This document shows positions 17,303 to 26,541 of a DNA stretch of 49,290 nucleotides, one piece after another. Under the pieces are notes generated by a model that saw nothing but the letters and a program-made list of their open reading frames with translations, searched no databases and was not told the DNA's origin. The DNA is taken from positions 1-49,290 of the forward strand of contig VHDE01000039.1 in the NCBI GenBank assembly GCA_016871515.1. Reading direction: 5' to 3'. The position numbers and the translations under genes are program-made. Source of the DNA: Verrucomicrobiota bacterium (GTDB taxonomy: Bacteria; Verrucomicrobiota; Verrucomicrobiia; Limisphaerales; SIBE01). How positions within the stretch are numbered: the first letter of the stretch is position 1; the number at the start of each line of letters is the position of its first letter.

Positions 17303-17439
17303 GTAGCGCAGACTGCCCCAGTCTGCTGTTTCGCAGGATGCCATCCTGCGCAGCGGCCTGGGCGGCGAATCGGTCGGACGCGTGCGAAATTCTGCCGATT
17401 GGCAATCGACGAAACGGCAGACTGAGCAGTCTGCGCTAC
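17303..17439. repeat. Palindromic element in the divergent protease gap
   Basis: GTAGCGCAGACTG at 17303 is inverted at CAGTCTGCGCTAC (to 17439); smaller hairpins (CAGGATGCCATCCTG, CCGATTGGCAATCGA-like) lie inside. It belongs to the same family as 13721-13860. It occupies part of the 668-base gap between two divergently transcribed protease genes, where both promoters must lie. No promoter could be assigned; a mixed low-complexity stretch with 'GGCGAGACGCGCTGTCCTAC' at about 17558-17577 resembles the arms at 2655. Confidence 0.6.
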
Positions 17440-17680
17440 GCTAAACGGTTAAGCCTGACTTTGGAGAGTAAGAGTGATTTCGCAATGCTTGACGAATGGC
17501 CGCGGACCGCACGCTACTCCAGGCGAGACCTTTGTTGAGCCAATGGCAGTGAGACCGGCGAGACGCGCTGTCCTACGAATCGGCGCCGCCAGCGCCCTCG
17601 CGCTTGCGCGACTTAACGCTTGCGCAAAGTCCGTCCTGAGACGAAATATCTTTACGTTCCGTTAACGGAATTAACTGTAC

Positions 17681-20600
17681 GTGCGCCGCCGGAAGTATCA
17701 TCTGTTTGCTGTTGAAGAAAATCGTTTGCCCCTCACCCCTGTTATTCTCTTTCTGATCGTCAGTTGGGCAATCACTGGTTTTCCCAACACGAAGCGCGTG
17801 GTCGAAGTGCCGAGTTCCGATTCAAACCGATCAAGCCCGCCAAATCAGATCGTGGTGAAGTTCAAAGCGCCGATCCACCGCGACAAACAAAGGAACTCTC
17901 TACGTTCCGTAGGGGAGGAAGTAAGGTTCTTTTCAAGGCCATCGGTCGTTCGGCGCGACGCAACCCGCCCAGCCAAAGAAGCGAACGGACCGTCTATTTT
18001 CGATCAATTGGCGGTGGTTAAAACTGCGGCCGGCCTTGATTTGGATTCCGCAATCAGGCGGATGCAGATAAATCCGGACGTCGAATACGCCGAGCCGAAT
18101 TTCCGCTATCGCATTGCCCAGGCGAATCCGAAACAGAGCGTCCCGGACGATTTCGACTTGGACAAAGCTTGGGGATTGCGCAACACAACCGAAACCGCCG
18201 GAACTAATCGCGCAGACATTCACGCGGTCGAAGCCTGGTCGCTCGCGACGGGCGACAAACGCGTCACGGTCGCGATCCTTGACACGGGAGTGGATTATTT
18301 TCATCCGGACTTGCAGCCCAACATTTGGACCAATCCACGCGAGATAGCTGGGAACGGCCTGGACGACGACCGAAACGGTTACGTTGACGATGTTCATGGC
18401 TACGATTTTGTGAGTGGTGACAGCGACCCTATGGACGACAACAGCCACGGCACTCACGTCTCCGGGATTATTGGCGCGGCTGGCAACAATCAGCGCGGCA
18501 TCGCGGGCGTCTGTTGGGAGGTGGGCCTCATGGCGTTGAAAGCGTTTGACGAAACCGGCAATGCCGATGTTATTCAAGTTGTCGAAGCTGTTCGTTATGC
18601 CATCGAGAACGGCGCGCAAATTATCAACGCGAGCTGGGGAGGATTTGATCGCAGCCGAGCCTTGGAAGAGATCATTGCCGAAGCGCACCAAGCTGGAATC
18701 CTTGTTGTCGCCGCGGCGGGCAATGAAAAGACCGATCTGCCTTTCTATCCCGCCGCTTATCCGCACGTCCTGGCGGTCGGCGCGACGGACCCGACAGACC
18801 AACGATCACCCTTTTCCAACTACGGCGCTTATGTGGATGTAGCCGCGCCGGGTGAGAACATTTACTCAACAATTCCAAACAACCAGTTTGGGTTCATCAG
18901 CGGAACGTCGATGGCCGCGCCCTATGCCGCCGGTTTAGCCGCTTTGATCAAAGCGCGATACGCTCAATTTGCCAATCACGAGATTGAAAACATTATTCGG
19001 AACACGAGCGACTCGATTACGCCCGACAAACCGCTCGGGACGGGGCGCATCAATGCATACCGCGCCCTCTTGGTGAACGCGCCGTTGCCCGTCGCGAAGC
19101 TAATCGTTCCAACTGTTTTGAGCGGCAACGGCAAAGTCATTGGCACGGCGCACGGGAATAACTTCGCGGGTTGCGCGTTGGAATACGGGAAAGGCGCCCA
19201 TCCAACGAATTGGATTCGATTGCACACGTCGGCCCAACCCCTCGCCGACGAGGGGTTGAGTTTTTCCACGGCTGCTCTTGATGACGGCACATACTCGATT
19301 CGGCTCGTCGCCCACAGCACAATGGGAACTCCAGCCATTGATCGTGCGCTTGTCGAAGTGCGCAACGTGAACGTCAGCTTTCCAATGAACAATGATCTCT
19401 TGCGAGCCGGAGAAACGATCGAAATTCGCGGAACGATCTTTGGCCCGAATCGCACGTTCTCGATCGAATTTGGCCTCGGCTGGAGACCGAGCGTTTGGCT
19501 GCGCGATGGGATCACTCTTCGCAACGGCGGACGGGGCGAAGTTTTGGATTCGACTCTCGCGACCTGGGACACGCGCCTGGCGCAAACGAATGAATTCTAT
19601 TCGTTGAAACTGACGGCCCGCGTTGACGGCCAAGTGGTGGGCGAACAGATCGTCCACATGGTTTTCCTTGATGGCCGGTTGAAACCCGGCTGGCCGCAGT
19701 ACATTCCAATCATTGGCGAGTATCCGCCCGAAAATTGGAGAGACATCAAAGTCGCCGATCTCAATCGCGACGGTTATGAGGAACTGCTTCTGGTCGATCA
19801 TGGCAATACCGACGGAAAGAAAGCCCGGCTGCTCGTCTATAATCACGACGGCACGCTGCGTTGGTCCAAAGAGCTCGCGGCCGGTGCGCCATACGCCGAC
19901 ATCCCAGTCGTTGGTGATGTCGATAACGATGGTTTCCAGGAAATTTTCGTGGATGTGGGCGACCAAGGCGAACTCTTCGCATTCACGCACGATGGAGGCG
20001 CGCTTCCGGGCGCGTGGCCGATTCGCTTGGAAGCAACCAACCTGGGGAAGGTCCTGGCCGATCTGGACGGAGATGGCTTCAAAGAACTCGTTGCCTACGC
20101 GCAGAATCCTATCCAACGACACGGCGCGGATTGGCGGCGCCTTATGGTCGTCAGCAGAGATGGGAGCGTCCGCCGGAGCTGGGAGCTTCTCGCCTGCGCC
20201 AGAACTATCGACGCGCCGAAGATGTTCCCAGCCGTCGGCAATTTGGATTCGGAAGCGGATTTGGAAATTGTCGTGGTTTCCGGTTGCAACGAAATCGTCG
20301 CCTACAAACAGAATCGACCGTCCGCGCCGCTTTGGATTGCCAGCACAGAAGGCACGCTGCTCTCCTCACCCGTGATCGGCGACCTGGACCGCGATGGGCG
20401 AAACGAAATCGTGATCGGTGCTTATCGGTATCAAGGCGCGTTTCCCGGTGGGCTTTATGTTTTCAATCATGATGGCCAATTGTCGCACGGCTGGCCGGTC
20501 TTGCTGGACCAATCGTTTTCCGCCGCACCGGCCCTGGCCGATTTCGATCAAGATGGCGATCTCGAAATCAGCATCCCAAGTTCAGAATCGCAAAAGCTGC

Positions 20601-23281
20601 ATCTGGTCCATCACCACGGCTTCAATGTGCAGGGATGGCCCGTCGGTCCAATCGACAATTCTTACATTAAATCGAGCAGCGTCATCGGCGACGTTAATAC
20701 CGATGGAAAGCCGGACGTTTTGCTCGCTTCGCCCGGGTATTGGTTTTTGACGGCAACGTCCGGCAACCTCTCGACCGTCGGCGGGATTAAGGGATGGCGT
20801 TTTGATGGACAACCTATCGACTTGAACAGCAAAGACGCGCTTGACTCGCTGGTCATGGAAGGCTCGGCCGGCAAATCGTGGCTCAAAGCCGCGCCCATCA
20901 CGCTCGCTGACATCGATGCCAACGGCAAACTCGACATCGTCGCTGCGTCAATCCAGGACCGCGCTTATGCGCCGTTGGGAGAGCCGACCGCTCGCAAAAA
21001 CAGAAGCAGTATCTACGTTTGGGAATTGAACGTTCCTTACAGGTCAGACCGGATGCCATGGCCTACCTTTCAAGGCAGTCCTCAGCATACTGGTTCATAC
21101 GTCGCGCCTCTGCACATCAACCAGCCGCCGGTCATCTCATCATTGCCAGATCAAACGATTCGTCCTGGAACGAGTTTCGTTGCCATCGAATTGGACCAAC
21201 ACATCGAAGACCCCGACGACGAACCGGAGCAGATTTCTTGGACGGTCATCGGTGCGACGGCGCTGAAAGTGGCCATTGACGTCAATCGCGTCGCAACATT
21301 CACCCCGCCGAGTCCAAGCTGGACCGGTCGCGAAATCGTTCAGTTCATCGCGACGGATTCTGGCGGGCTTAGCAGCTCGGGCACTGTCACGTTCGAAGTG
21401 CGTGCGAATTACAATCCGCCCATCGTTCGCGATGACCTGTTCCAGACGCACGAAGATACGCCGATCGAGTTTGACCCACTTGCCAACGATGAAACGTCTG
21501 GAGTTAACGCGCTCAGCATTGCCGCCGTGAGCCGGCCCCGCTTTGGCATAGTCAAACAGACGACTCCCGGGCGGTTGAGTTATATGCCCAAACCACAGTT
21601 CAACGGAACGGATCGCTTTACTTATTCAGCGAGCGACGCGCAAGGCCGGTCTGCCATTGGGATCATTCGCGTCGGCGTTCGGCCGGTCAACGACCGCCCA
21701 ATCGCTGCGCCGGATAGCGTCATTACCATCGAAGATACGCCGCTCGTTATAAACCCGTTGATTAACGACAAGGATGTCGACGGCGACACATTCATGCTCG
21801 CGGATTTTTCTCAACCCGCCGAGGGAAGCGTTACCGCGCAACCCGACGGCAAGCTGCTTTATTCACCCAAGCCTAACTTCGCTGGGCTGGAAGCTTTTTC
21901 CTACACAATTCGCGATCCGGACAACACCATCGGCACGAATACCGTGACCGTTATGGTCAAGCCGGTGAATGATCCTCCCATTGCGAAAGACCAGGCGTTC
22001 TCACTCAACAAACGTTCTTACGTCAACCTCGAGTTTCTCGCTCAAGATGTCGAAGAAGAAAAACTGGCCTTCAAGGTTCTCAAAGGCCCCGAACATGGCG
22101 TCCTCCTGGCGTTCCCCACCGTCGCCGAGTACTATCCGGAAAAGGACTTTGTTGGCACAGACAGCTTTACCTATCAAGCGCATGACGGACATACCAACAG
22201 TGCGCCCGCAACCGTCACATTCAATGTTGTGGATGCAAATAATCGTCCGGCGCCGGGAAGTCAGTCGCTGTCTGCGAAGGCAGGACAACCGTTACGAATT
22301 AAATTGACGGCCAAAGACCTGGACGATGACGTCTTAACGTTCCAAATCCACACGCTGCCCGCCCACGGATCCGTCATCAGTGCCGGCCCAAATGTCACTT
22401 ATCAGCCACAGCCTGGATTTCTCGGTTCCGATGAATTTCGATTCCAAGTATCCGACGGCAAGTCAACCAACGACGCCGGTCTTGTTAGTATTCAGGTGAC
22501 CGATCTTAACACCGCGCCCGTCGCGATGGATTCATTCCTGATCACGGTGGTCAATACGGCGACCAACCTCGTGCTTCAGTCGGCCGACGGAGAGGGTGAC
22601 CCGTTAACTTTCGAGATAGTGGCCGACCCGCTCAATGGAAAGTTGACCGGCCAAGCACCTCATCTTACTTACACACCAAACGCCAATTACCTGGGGTCAG
22701 ATCGCTTTACGTTCAAAGTCCACGATGGCGAACTTTCCAGTCGCATCGCAACCACAACGATCACCGTCAAATACCCTAACCACGCGCCCGAACCGAAAGA
22801 ACAATCCGTCACAGTGCCGATGAATCAGCCGTCGCCAATAACGCTCGCACTGAGCGACCTCGACGGCGATAGATTGCAGACTGTTATCTTGAAAGGGCCG
22901 CGGAACGGGCGTCTTGCTGGCATGGGCACGAATTTTATCTATTCACCGAAACCAGGATTTTCCGGAGAAGACACGTTCACTTATCGAGCTTGGGACGGCC
23001 AAATTTACAGCGGCATCGGCGAGGCAACAATTTGGGTTTCCTCGCCGAATAATCATGCGTCCAACCTGGCTATCGAGTCGATCAACCGGTTGGGCAACGG
23101 CCAGACGCGACTCATCGTAAAAGCGCCCGCCGGCAAAACGATTTCGGTCGAGGCCTCGACAAATCTTGTCGATTGGATCTCTTTAGAGACGATTAACAGC
23201 GACAGCGCTGCGACGCCATTCACAGATGCGAATACAACTCATTGGCTAAGGCGGTTCTACCGGCTGAGACGTCTCGAATAA
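17681..23281 (+). CDS. Giant secreted subtilase with FG-GAP and cadherin-like repeats
   Basis: An 1866-residue protein starting at GTG 17681, with a hydrophobic export segment (LTPVILFLIVSWAITGF, about 18-36) and an inhibitor-like propeptide (about 50-150). The S8 peptidase domain has D201 in AILDTGVDY, H256 in NSHGTHVSG and S410 in GTSMAAPYAAG. About eight FG-GAP-like calcium loops follow (e.g. ADLNRDGYEEL, GDVDNDGFQEI, about 688-1090), suggesting a beta-propeller. Then come seven cadherin/Ig-like repeats of about 90 residues (about 1147-1787, each opening N..P and often EDTP) and a C-terminal module with EASTNLVDW...RFYR (1790-1866). All catalytic residues are present. It is divergent from the metzincin gene and shares its tail. 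Confidence 0.88.
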   Translation: MRRRKYHLFAVEENRLPLTPVILFLIVSWAITGFPNTKRVVEVPSSDSNRSSPPNQIVVKFKAPIHRDKQRNSLRSVGEEVRFFSRPSVVRRDATRPAKEANGPSIFDQLAVVKTAAGLDLDSAIRRMQINPDVEYAEPNFRYRIAQANPKQSVPDDFDLDKAWGLRNTTETAGTNRADIHAVEAWSLATGDKRVTVAILDTGVDYFHPDLQPNIWTNPREIAGNGLDDDRNGYVDDVHGYDFVSGDSDPMDDNSHGTHVSGIIGAAGNNQRGIAGVCWEVGLMALKAFDETGNADVIQVVEAVRYAIENGAQIINASWGGFDRSRALEEIIAEAHQAGILVVAAAGNEKTDLPFYPAAYPHVLAVGATDPTDQRSPFSNYGAYVDVAAPGENIYSTIPNNQFGFISGTSMAAPYAAGLAALIKARYAQFANHEIENIIRNTSDSITPDKPLGTGRINAYRALLVNAPLPVAKLIVPTVLSGNGKVIGTAHGNNFAGCALEYGKGAHPTNWIRLHTSAQPLADEGLSFSTAALDDGTYSIRLVAHSTMGTPAIDRALVEVRNVNVSFPMNNDLLRAGETIEIRGTIFGPNRTFSIEFGLGWRPSVWLRDGITLRNGGRGEVLDSTLATWDTRLAQTNEFYSLKLTARVDGQVVGEQIVHMVFLDGRLKPGWPQYIPIIGEYPPENWRDIKVADLNRDGYEELLLVDHGNTDGKKARLLVYNHDGTLRWSKELAAGAPYADIPVVGDVDNDGFQEIFVDVGDQGELFAFTHDGGALPGAWPIRLEATNLGKVLADLDGDGFKELVAYAQNPIQRHGADWRRLMVVSRDGSVRRSWELLACARTIDAPKMFPAVGNLDSEADLEIVVVSGCNEIVAYKQNRPSAPLWIASTEGTLLSSPVIGDLDRDGRNEIVIGAYRYQGAFPGGLYVFNHDGQLSHGWPVLLDQSFSAAPALADFDQDGDLEISIPSSESQKLHLVHHHGFNVQGWPVGPIDNSYIKSSSVIGDVNTDGKPDVLLASPGYWFLTATSGNLSTVGGIKGWRFDGQPIDLNSKDALDSLVMEGSAGKSWLKAAPITLADIDANGKLDIVAASIQDRAYAPLGEPTARKNRSSIYVWELNVPYRSDRMPWPTFQGSPQHTGSYVAPLHINQPPVISSLPDQTIRPGTSFVAIELDQHIEDPDDEPEQISWTVIGATALKVAIDVNRVATFTPPSPSWTGREIVQFIATDSGGLSSSGTVTFEVRANYNPPIVRDDLFQTHEDTPIEFDPLANDETSGVNALSIAAVSRPRFGIVKQTTPGRLSYMPKPQFNGTDRFTYSASDAQGRSAIGIIRVGVRPVNDRPIAAPDSVITIEDTPLVINPLINDKDVDGDTFMLADFSQPAEGSVTAQPDGKLLYSPKPNFAGLEAFSYTIRDPDNTIGTNTVTVMVKPVNDPPIAKDQAFSLNKRSYVNLEFLAQDVEEEKLAFKVLKGPEHGVLLAFPTVAEYYPEKDFVGTDSFTYQAHDGHTNSAPATVTFNVVDANNRPAPGSQSLSAKAGQPLRIKLTAKDLDDDVLTFQIHTLPAHGSVISAGPNVTYQPQPGFLGSDEFRFQVSDGKSTNDAGLVSIQVTDLNTAPVAMDSFLITVVNTATNLVLQSADGEGDPLTFEIVADPLNGKLTGQAPHLTYTPNANYLGSDRFTFKVHDGELSSRIATTTITVKYPNHAPEPKEQSVTVPMNQPSPITLALSDLDGDRLQTVILKGPRNGRLAGMGTNFIYSPKPGFSGEDTFTYRAWDGQIYSGIGEATIWVSSPNNHASNLAIESINRLGNGQTRLIVKAPAGKTISVEASTNLVDWISLETINSDSAATPFTDANTTHWLRRFYRLRRLE

Positions 23282-23421
23282 AATCGCGCAGCGTTGACAC
23301 TTCGCCTTTGGTTCAAGGGGTGGACGCGCCACCGCCCTTCGGCAAGGCATTACGAAATGCTTCTTACTCTTAATCTCCCCATGAACCTGCTTGTGAACTG
23401 TGGCTGGCGAGGGCAAAAAGC

Positions 23422-23478
23422 AGCCCCTTTCCCTAACCCTCGCCCCATCCGATGGGGCGAGGGTTAGGGAAAGGGGCT
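23422..23478. repeat. 57-base near-perfect palindrome
   Basis: Two 28-base arms are exact reverse complements around a single central C. The centre is CCCCATCCGATGGGG, the core of the family also seen inside sdhCAB. An outer inverted pair, CCATGAACCTG near 23379 and CAGGTTCATGG near 23489, brackets it, matching the ends of the element at 2642-2743. It sits in the 410-base gap after the subtilase. As RNA it would form a very stable hairpin, but no T-run follows. Confidence 0.8.
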
Positions 23479-23691
23479 TTATGCACCAGGTTCATGGTCC
23501 CAATGCGCGCAACATTTGCCTGGAGGCGCCCCAAGAACCTTGTGGCTAGAGATTAGGATTACGATTCATAGTAAGACTAAAGGAGCGGCTTTATAGCGGT
23601 TGCCGGCTTCCCACGTCATGGAATGTCAGGGAATGCCTGAGATTTTATTAAGGTAGTGGAAAGCATTACTTCATGATAGGGTCCTGCACTT

Positions 23692-24081
23692 ATGCAACAG
23701 CTTGAAGAATTGGCACAGTACATCCGCCAAACGCTGCCACAACCGAAAGCAATCACTCGTCTAGCCATAGATACGAAGGCTAACGTGGTCAGTTATGCCT
23801 GGAACGCGCACAAGTTTCTGATCAAGCCATCTCTCGAGGTCTTGGAACTCCGGGCGATCAATCTCGTCATCACAGGCGCTTCAATGCTGATGCAAGCCGC
23901 ACTAATGAAACGTGATAAGGATAACAAGGTCCTCGGAGCCATAGACGAGTCTTTGCGGCAGGTCGAGGATCTCTTCTCAAATCATCAATCTGAGAAGGGC
24001 CTTGCGCTTTTAGAGTCAGTTAAGAGAACTCTCGAAAAAATTGCGCGGCCACCAGGAGTCGCGGGGCGAATGCGGGCTTGA
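23692..24081 (+). CDS. Small conserved-looking protein of unknown function
   Basis: A 129-residue soluble protein, no signal peptide. It has a basic N-terminal stretch, a beta-like segment (NVVSYAWNAHKFLIKPSLEVLEL), a hydrophobic stretch (INLVITGASMLMQAALMKR) and a charged helical C-terminus (EDLFSNHQSEKGLALLESVK). I do not recognise the family; codon use and length suggest a real gene. It stands alone between the subtilase and the S9 peptidase, which is convergent. Confidence 0.55.
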   Translation: MQQLEELAQYIRQTLPQPKAITRLAIDTKANVVSYAWNAHKFLIKPSLEVLELRAINLVITGASMLMQAALMKRDKDNKVLGAIDESLRQVEDLFSNHQSEKGLALLESVKRTLEKIARPPGVAGRMRA

Positions 24082-24160
24082 AGCCGGCGTTCGCAGCACA
24101 AGAGGTTACGCACTCTTACGGAAGTTATTTCGAGAAACGGAGAAGGAGCGTTCGGCGGTT

Positions 24161-26371
24161 TCAATGACCGTTGCTCGATGTTTTCGACGCTGCGCCGGCA
24201 ACGGCAGATATGTTCAAGGCCCGCACTACGAAGGCCCATCGGTCAGCGGCTTCTTCAATCTGCTTCGTGGTCGGTTTGCCGGCGCCGTGTCCCGCCTTGG
24301 TTTCAATTCGAATCATCACCGGAGCATCTCCCTGATGCGCTTCCTGTAAGGCCGCGGCAAATTTGAAGCTATGCGCCGGGACGACCCGGTCGTCATGATC
24401 AGCTGTCGTGACCAGGGTGGCGGGATAGCGTGCGCCTGATTTCAGATTATGAAGCGGCGAGTACGCATGCAGTGCCTTGAACTCTTCCGCGTTGTCTGCG
24501 GAACCGTAGTCCGACGTCCAGGCCCAGCCAATGGTGAACTTGTGAAATCGCAACATGTCCATCACGCCGACAGCCGGCAGCGCGGCGCCGAACAATTCGG
24601 GACGCTGCGTCATGCAAGCGCCAACCAATAAGCCTCCGTTGCTCCCGCCGCCAATAACGAGCTTGTCCGAGCGCGTGTATTTGTTTGCAATCAACCACTC
24701 AGCTGCGGAAATGAAATCATCGAAGACATTCTGTTTTTTCAGTTTCATGCCGCCCTCATGCCATTCTTTTCCGTACTCGCTCCCGCCGCGCAAGTTGGGC
24801 AATGCGAAAACGCCTCCCATCTCCATCCAAACCAAGTTCGCGACCGAAAAACTCGGCGTCAGACTGATGTTAAATCCCCCGTAGCCGAACAAGTAGGTTG
24901 GATTTGCGCCATCGAGCTTCACGCCTTTCTTGTGCGTGATAAACATCGGCACGCGAGTTCCATCCTTGCTCGAATAAAAAATTTGTTTCGTTTCGTAATC
25001 CGCCGGATTGAAATCCACGTTCGGCTGGCGGAAAATCGTGCTGCCGGCGCTTTTGAAATCAAACCGGTAGATCGCTCCCGGGCTGGTGAAGCTTGTGAAC
25101 GAATAAAAGGTTTCGTTGTCAGCGCGCTTTCCACGGAACCCGGAAGCGGTTCCAATGCCTGGCAAATCCACTGCCTGGGTCATTGCCCCGCCCAGCTGAA
25201 AGATTTTGACTAAACTTCGTGCGTCCTTGAGATACGAGGCGATAAACTGGTTGTTGATGACGCTAACGTTGCTCAACTTTTCTTGAGCTTCAGGAATGAT
25301 TTCCTTCCAATTGGACCGCTCCGGCTTAGTGGTGTCGATGGCAATAACGCGGCCGCGCGCGGCATTAAGGTCTGTGTGAAACCAGAAGACTGGGCCGTCG
25401 TTGCCGATAAAATCGTACGCGGCATCGAAATCATTCAGCAGCTCAACCACGGCTGCCCCGGCCGATTTCAAATCTTTATAGAAGATGCGGTCCCTCCGAT
25501 CTGTGCCTTGCCAGACCCGGATGACGAGATACTGCCCGTCCTTGCTGACCTCGCCGCGAAAACCCCATTCCTTCCGGTCGGGCCGATGGTAAATCAACTC
25601 GTCTTCCGTTTGAGGCGTTCCAATGCGATGGAAGTAGAGCTTCTGAAAATAATTAACGCTTTGGAGCTTGTTGCCGTTGGCCGGTTCGTCGTAGCGGCTA
25701 TAGAAAAAACCTTTGCCATCCCGGCTCCAGGAAGCGCCCGAAAATTTGACCCATTGCAACCGGTCCTGCAAATCCTCCGCCGTGCGCACGTCGCGCACAC
25801 GCCATTCCTGCCAGTCGGAACCGGAAGTTGAGAGTCCGTACGCCATTAGATTACCGTCATCGCTGATGGCATAGGTCGTTAGAGCAACGGTGCCATCCGG
25901 GGAAAGCTTGTTCGGGTCGAGCAAAAGGCGAAGCGGCGCGTCGAGCGATTCCATCGTGTAGAGAACGCTCTGATTTTGCAGGCCGTCATTCTTCGCAATG
26001 AAATAGCGGCCCCCTTCTTTGAAGGGTACGCCATAACGCTCGTAATTCCAAAGCCGCGTCAGCCGTTGCTTGATTTGATCGCGCCCGGGAATCTTGGACA
26101 GGTAACCAAAGGTGACCTTATTCTGCGCTTCGATCCATTCTTTAGTCTCTGACGAATCGGAATTCTCCAGCCAGCGGTATGGATCGGCCACCCAAGTCCC
26201 ATGATAATTGTCTTTTTGATCCGCCTTTTTGCTTTTCGGGTAAGTCAAACTCGCCGCTGTAGCCGTCAACAACGGCGCAAGAATTCCAGTCAGCAAAGAT
26301 GAAAAAAGAATCAGGTTGGGCTTTCGCATTGGGCGGGACCGCGGGCTATCCATTTTCATAAGCTCAACCAT
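24161..26371 (-). CDS. Prolyl oligopeptidase, S9A family
   Basis: Cleaves short peptides after proline. The 736-residue protein has an N-terminal signal-like stretch (LILFSSLLTGILAPLLTATAAS), the POP start pattern (DNYHGTWVADPYRWLEN), a seven-blade beta-propeller (about 90-450) and a C-terminal alpha/beta-hydrolase domain. The catalytic serine is in GGGSNGG (S577 counting from 26371), the aspartate in TTADHDDRVVPAHSF and the histidine in ETKAGHGAGKP. The signal would place it in the periplasm. The start is uncertain: 26371, 26359, 26353 or 26329 (MRKPNLIL) are all in frame, and 26329 gives the cleanest signal peptide. The gene is convergent with the small unknown gene. Confidence 0.92.
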   Translation of the reverse strand: MVELMKMDSPRSRPMRKPNLILFSSLLTGILAPLLTATAASLTYPKSKKADQKDNYHGTWVADPYRWLENSDSSETKEWIEAQNKVTFGYLSKIPGRDQIKQRLTRLWNYERYGVPFKEGGRYFIAKNDGLQNQSVLYTMESLDAPLRLLLDPNKLSPDGTVALTTYAISDDGNLMAYGLSTSGSDWQEWRVRDVRTAEDLQDRLQWVKFSGASWSRDGKGFFYSRYDEPANGNKLQSVNYFQKLYFHRIGTPQTEDELIYHRPDRKEWGFRGEVSKDGQYLVIRVWQGTDRRDRIFYKDLKSAGAAVVELLNDFDAAYDFIGNDGPVFWFHTDLNAARGRVIAIDTTKPERSNWKEIIPEAQEKLSNVSVINNQFIASYLKDARSLVKIFQLGGAMTQAVDLPGIGTASGFRGKRADNETFYSFTSFTSPGAIYRFDFKSAGSTIFRQPNVDFNPADYETKQIFYSSKDGTRVPMFITHKKGVKLDGANPTYLFGYGGFNISLTPSFSVANLVWMEMGGVFALPNLRGGSEYGKEWHEGGMKLKKQNVFDDFISAAEWLIANKYTRSDKLVIGGGSNGGLLVGACMTQRPELFGAALPAVGVMDMLRFHKFTIGWAWTSDYGSADNAEEFKALHAYSPLHNLKSGARYPATLVTTADHDDRVVPAHSFKFAAALQEAHQGDAPVMIRIETKAGHGAGKPTTKQIEEAADRWAFVVRALNISAVAGAASKTSSNGH

Positions 26372-26413
26372 AACCGGGCTGTCAACTCGAACGCTAAATC
26401 AAAACAAGTGGGA

Positions 26414-26525
26414 TTGGGACAGTCTCTCGTGCGGTCATCGGAGCGCGGATGCCCACATCCGCGCAGTTCGTTGCACCGGTTATGTCGCGGATGTGGGCAT
26501 CCGCGCTCCTGTAGCAGTGTCCCAA
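26414..26525. repeat. 112-base palindromic element upstream of the S9 gene
   Basis: Perfect 24-base inverted arms (26440-26463 and 26486-26509, theme GGAGCGCGGATGCCCACATC) lie inside an outer exact pair TTGGGACA (26414-26421) / TGTCCCAA (26518-26525). The element takes up most of the gap between folC and the S9 gene. It resembles a miniature inverted-repeat element; no homologous second copy was seen here. Confidence 0.65.
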
Positions 26526-26541
26526 GGTTGTCTGTTTCGAT

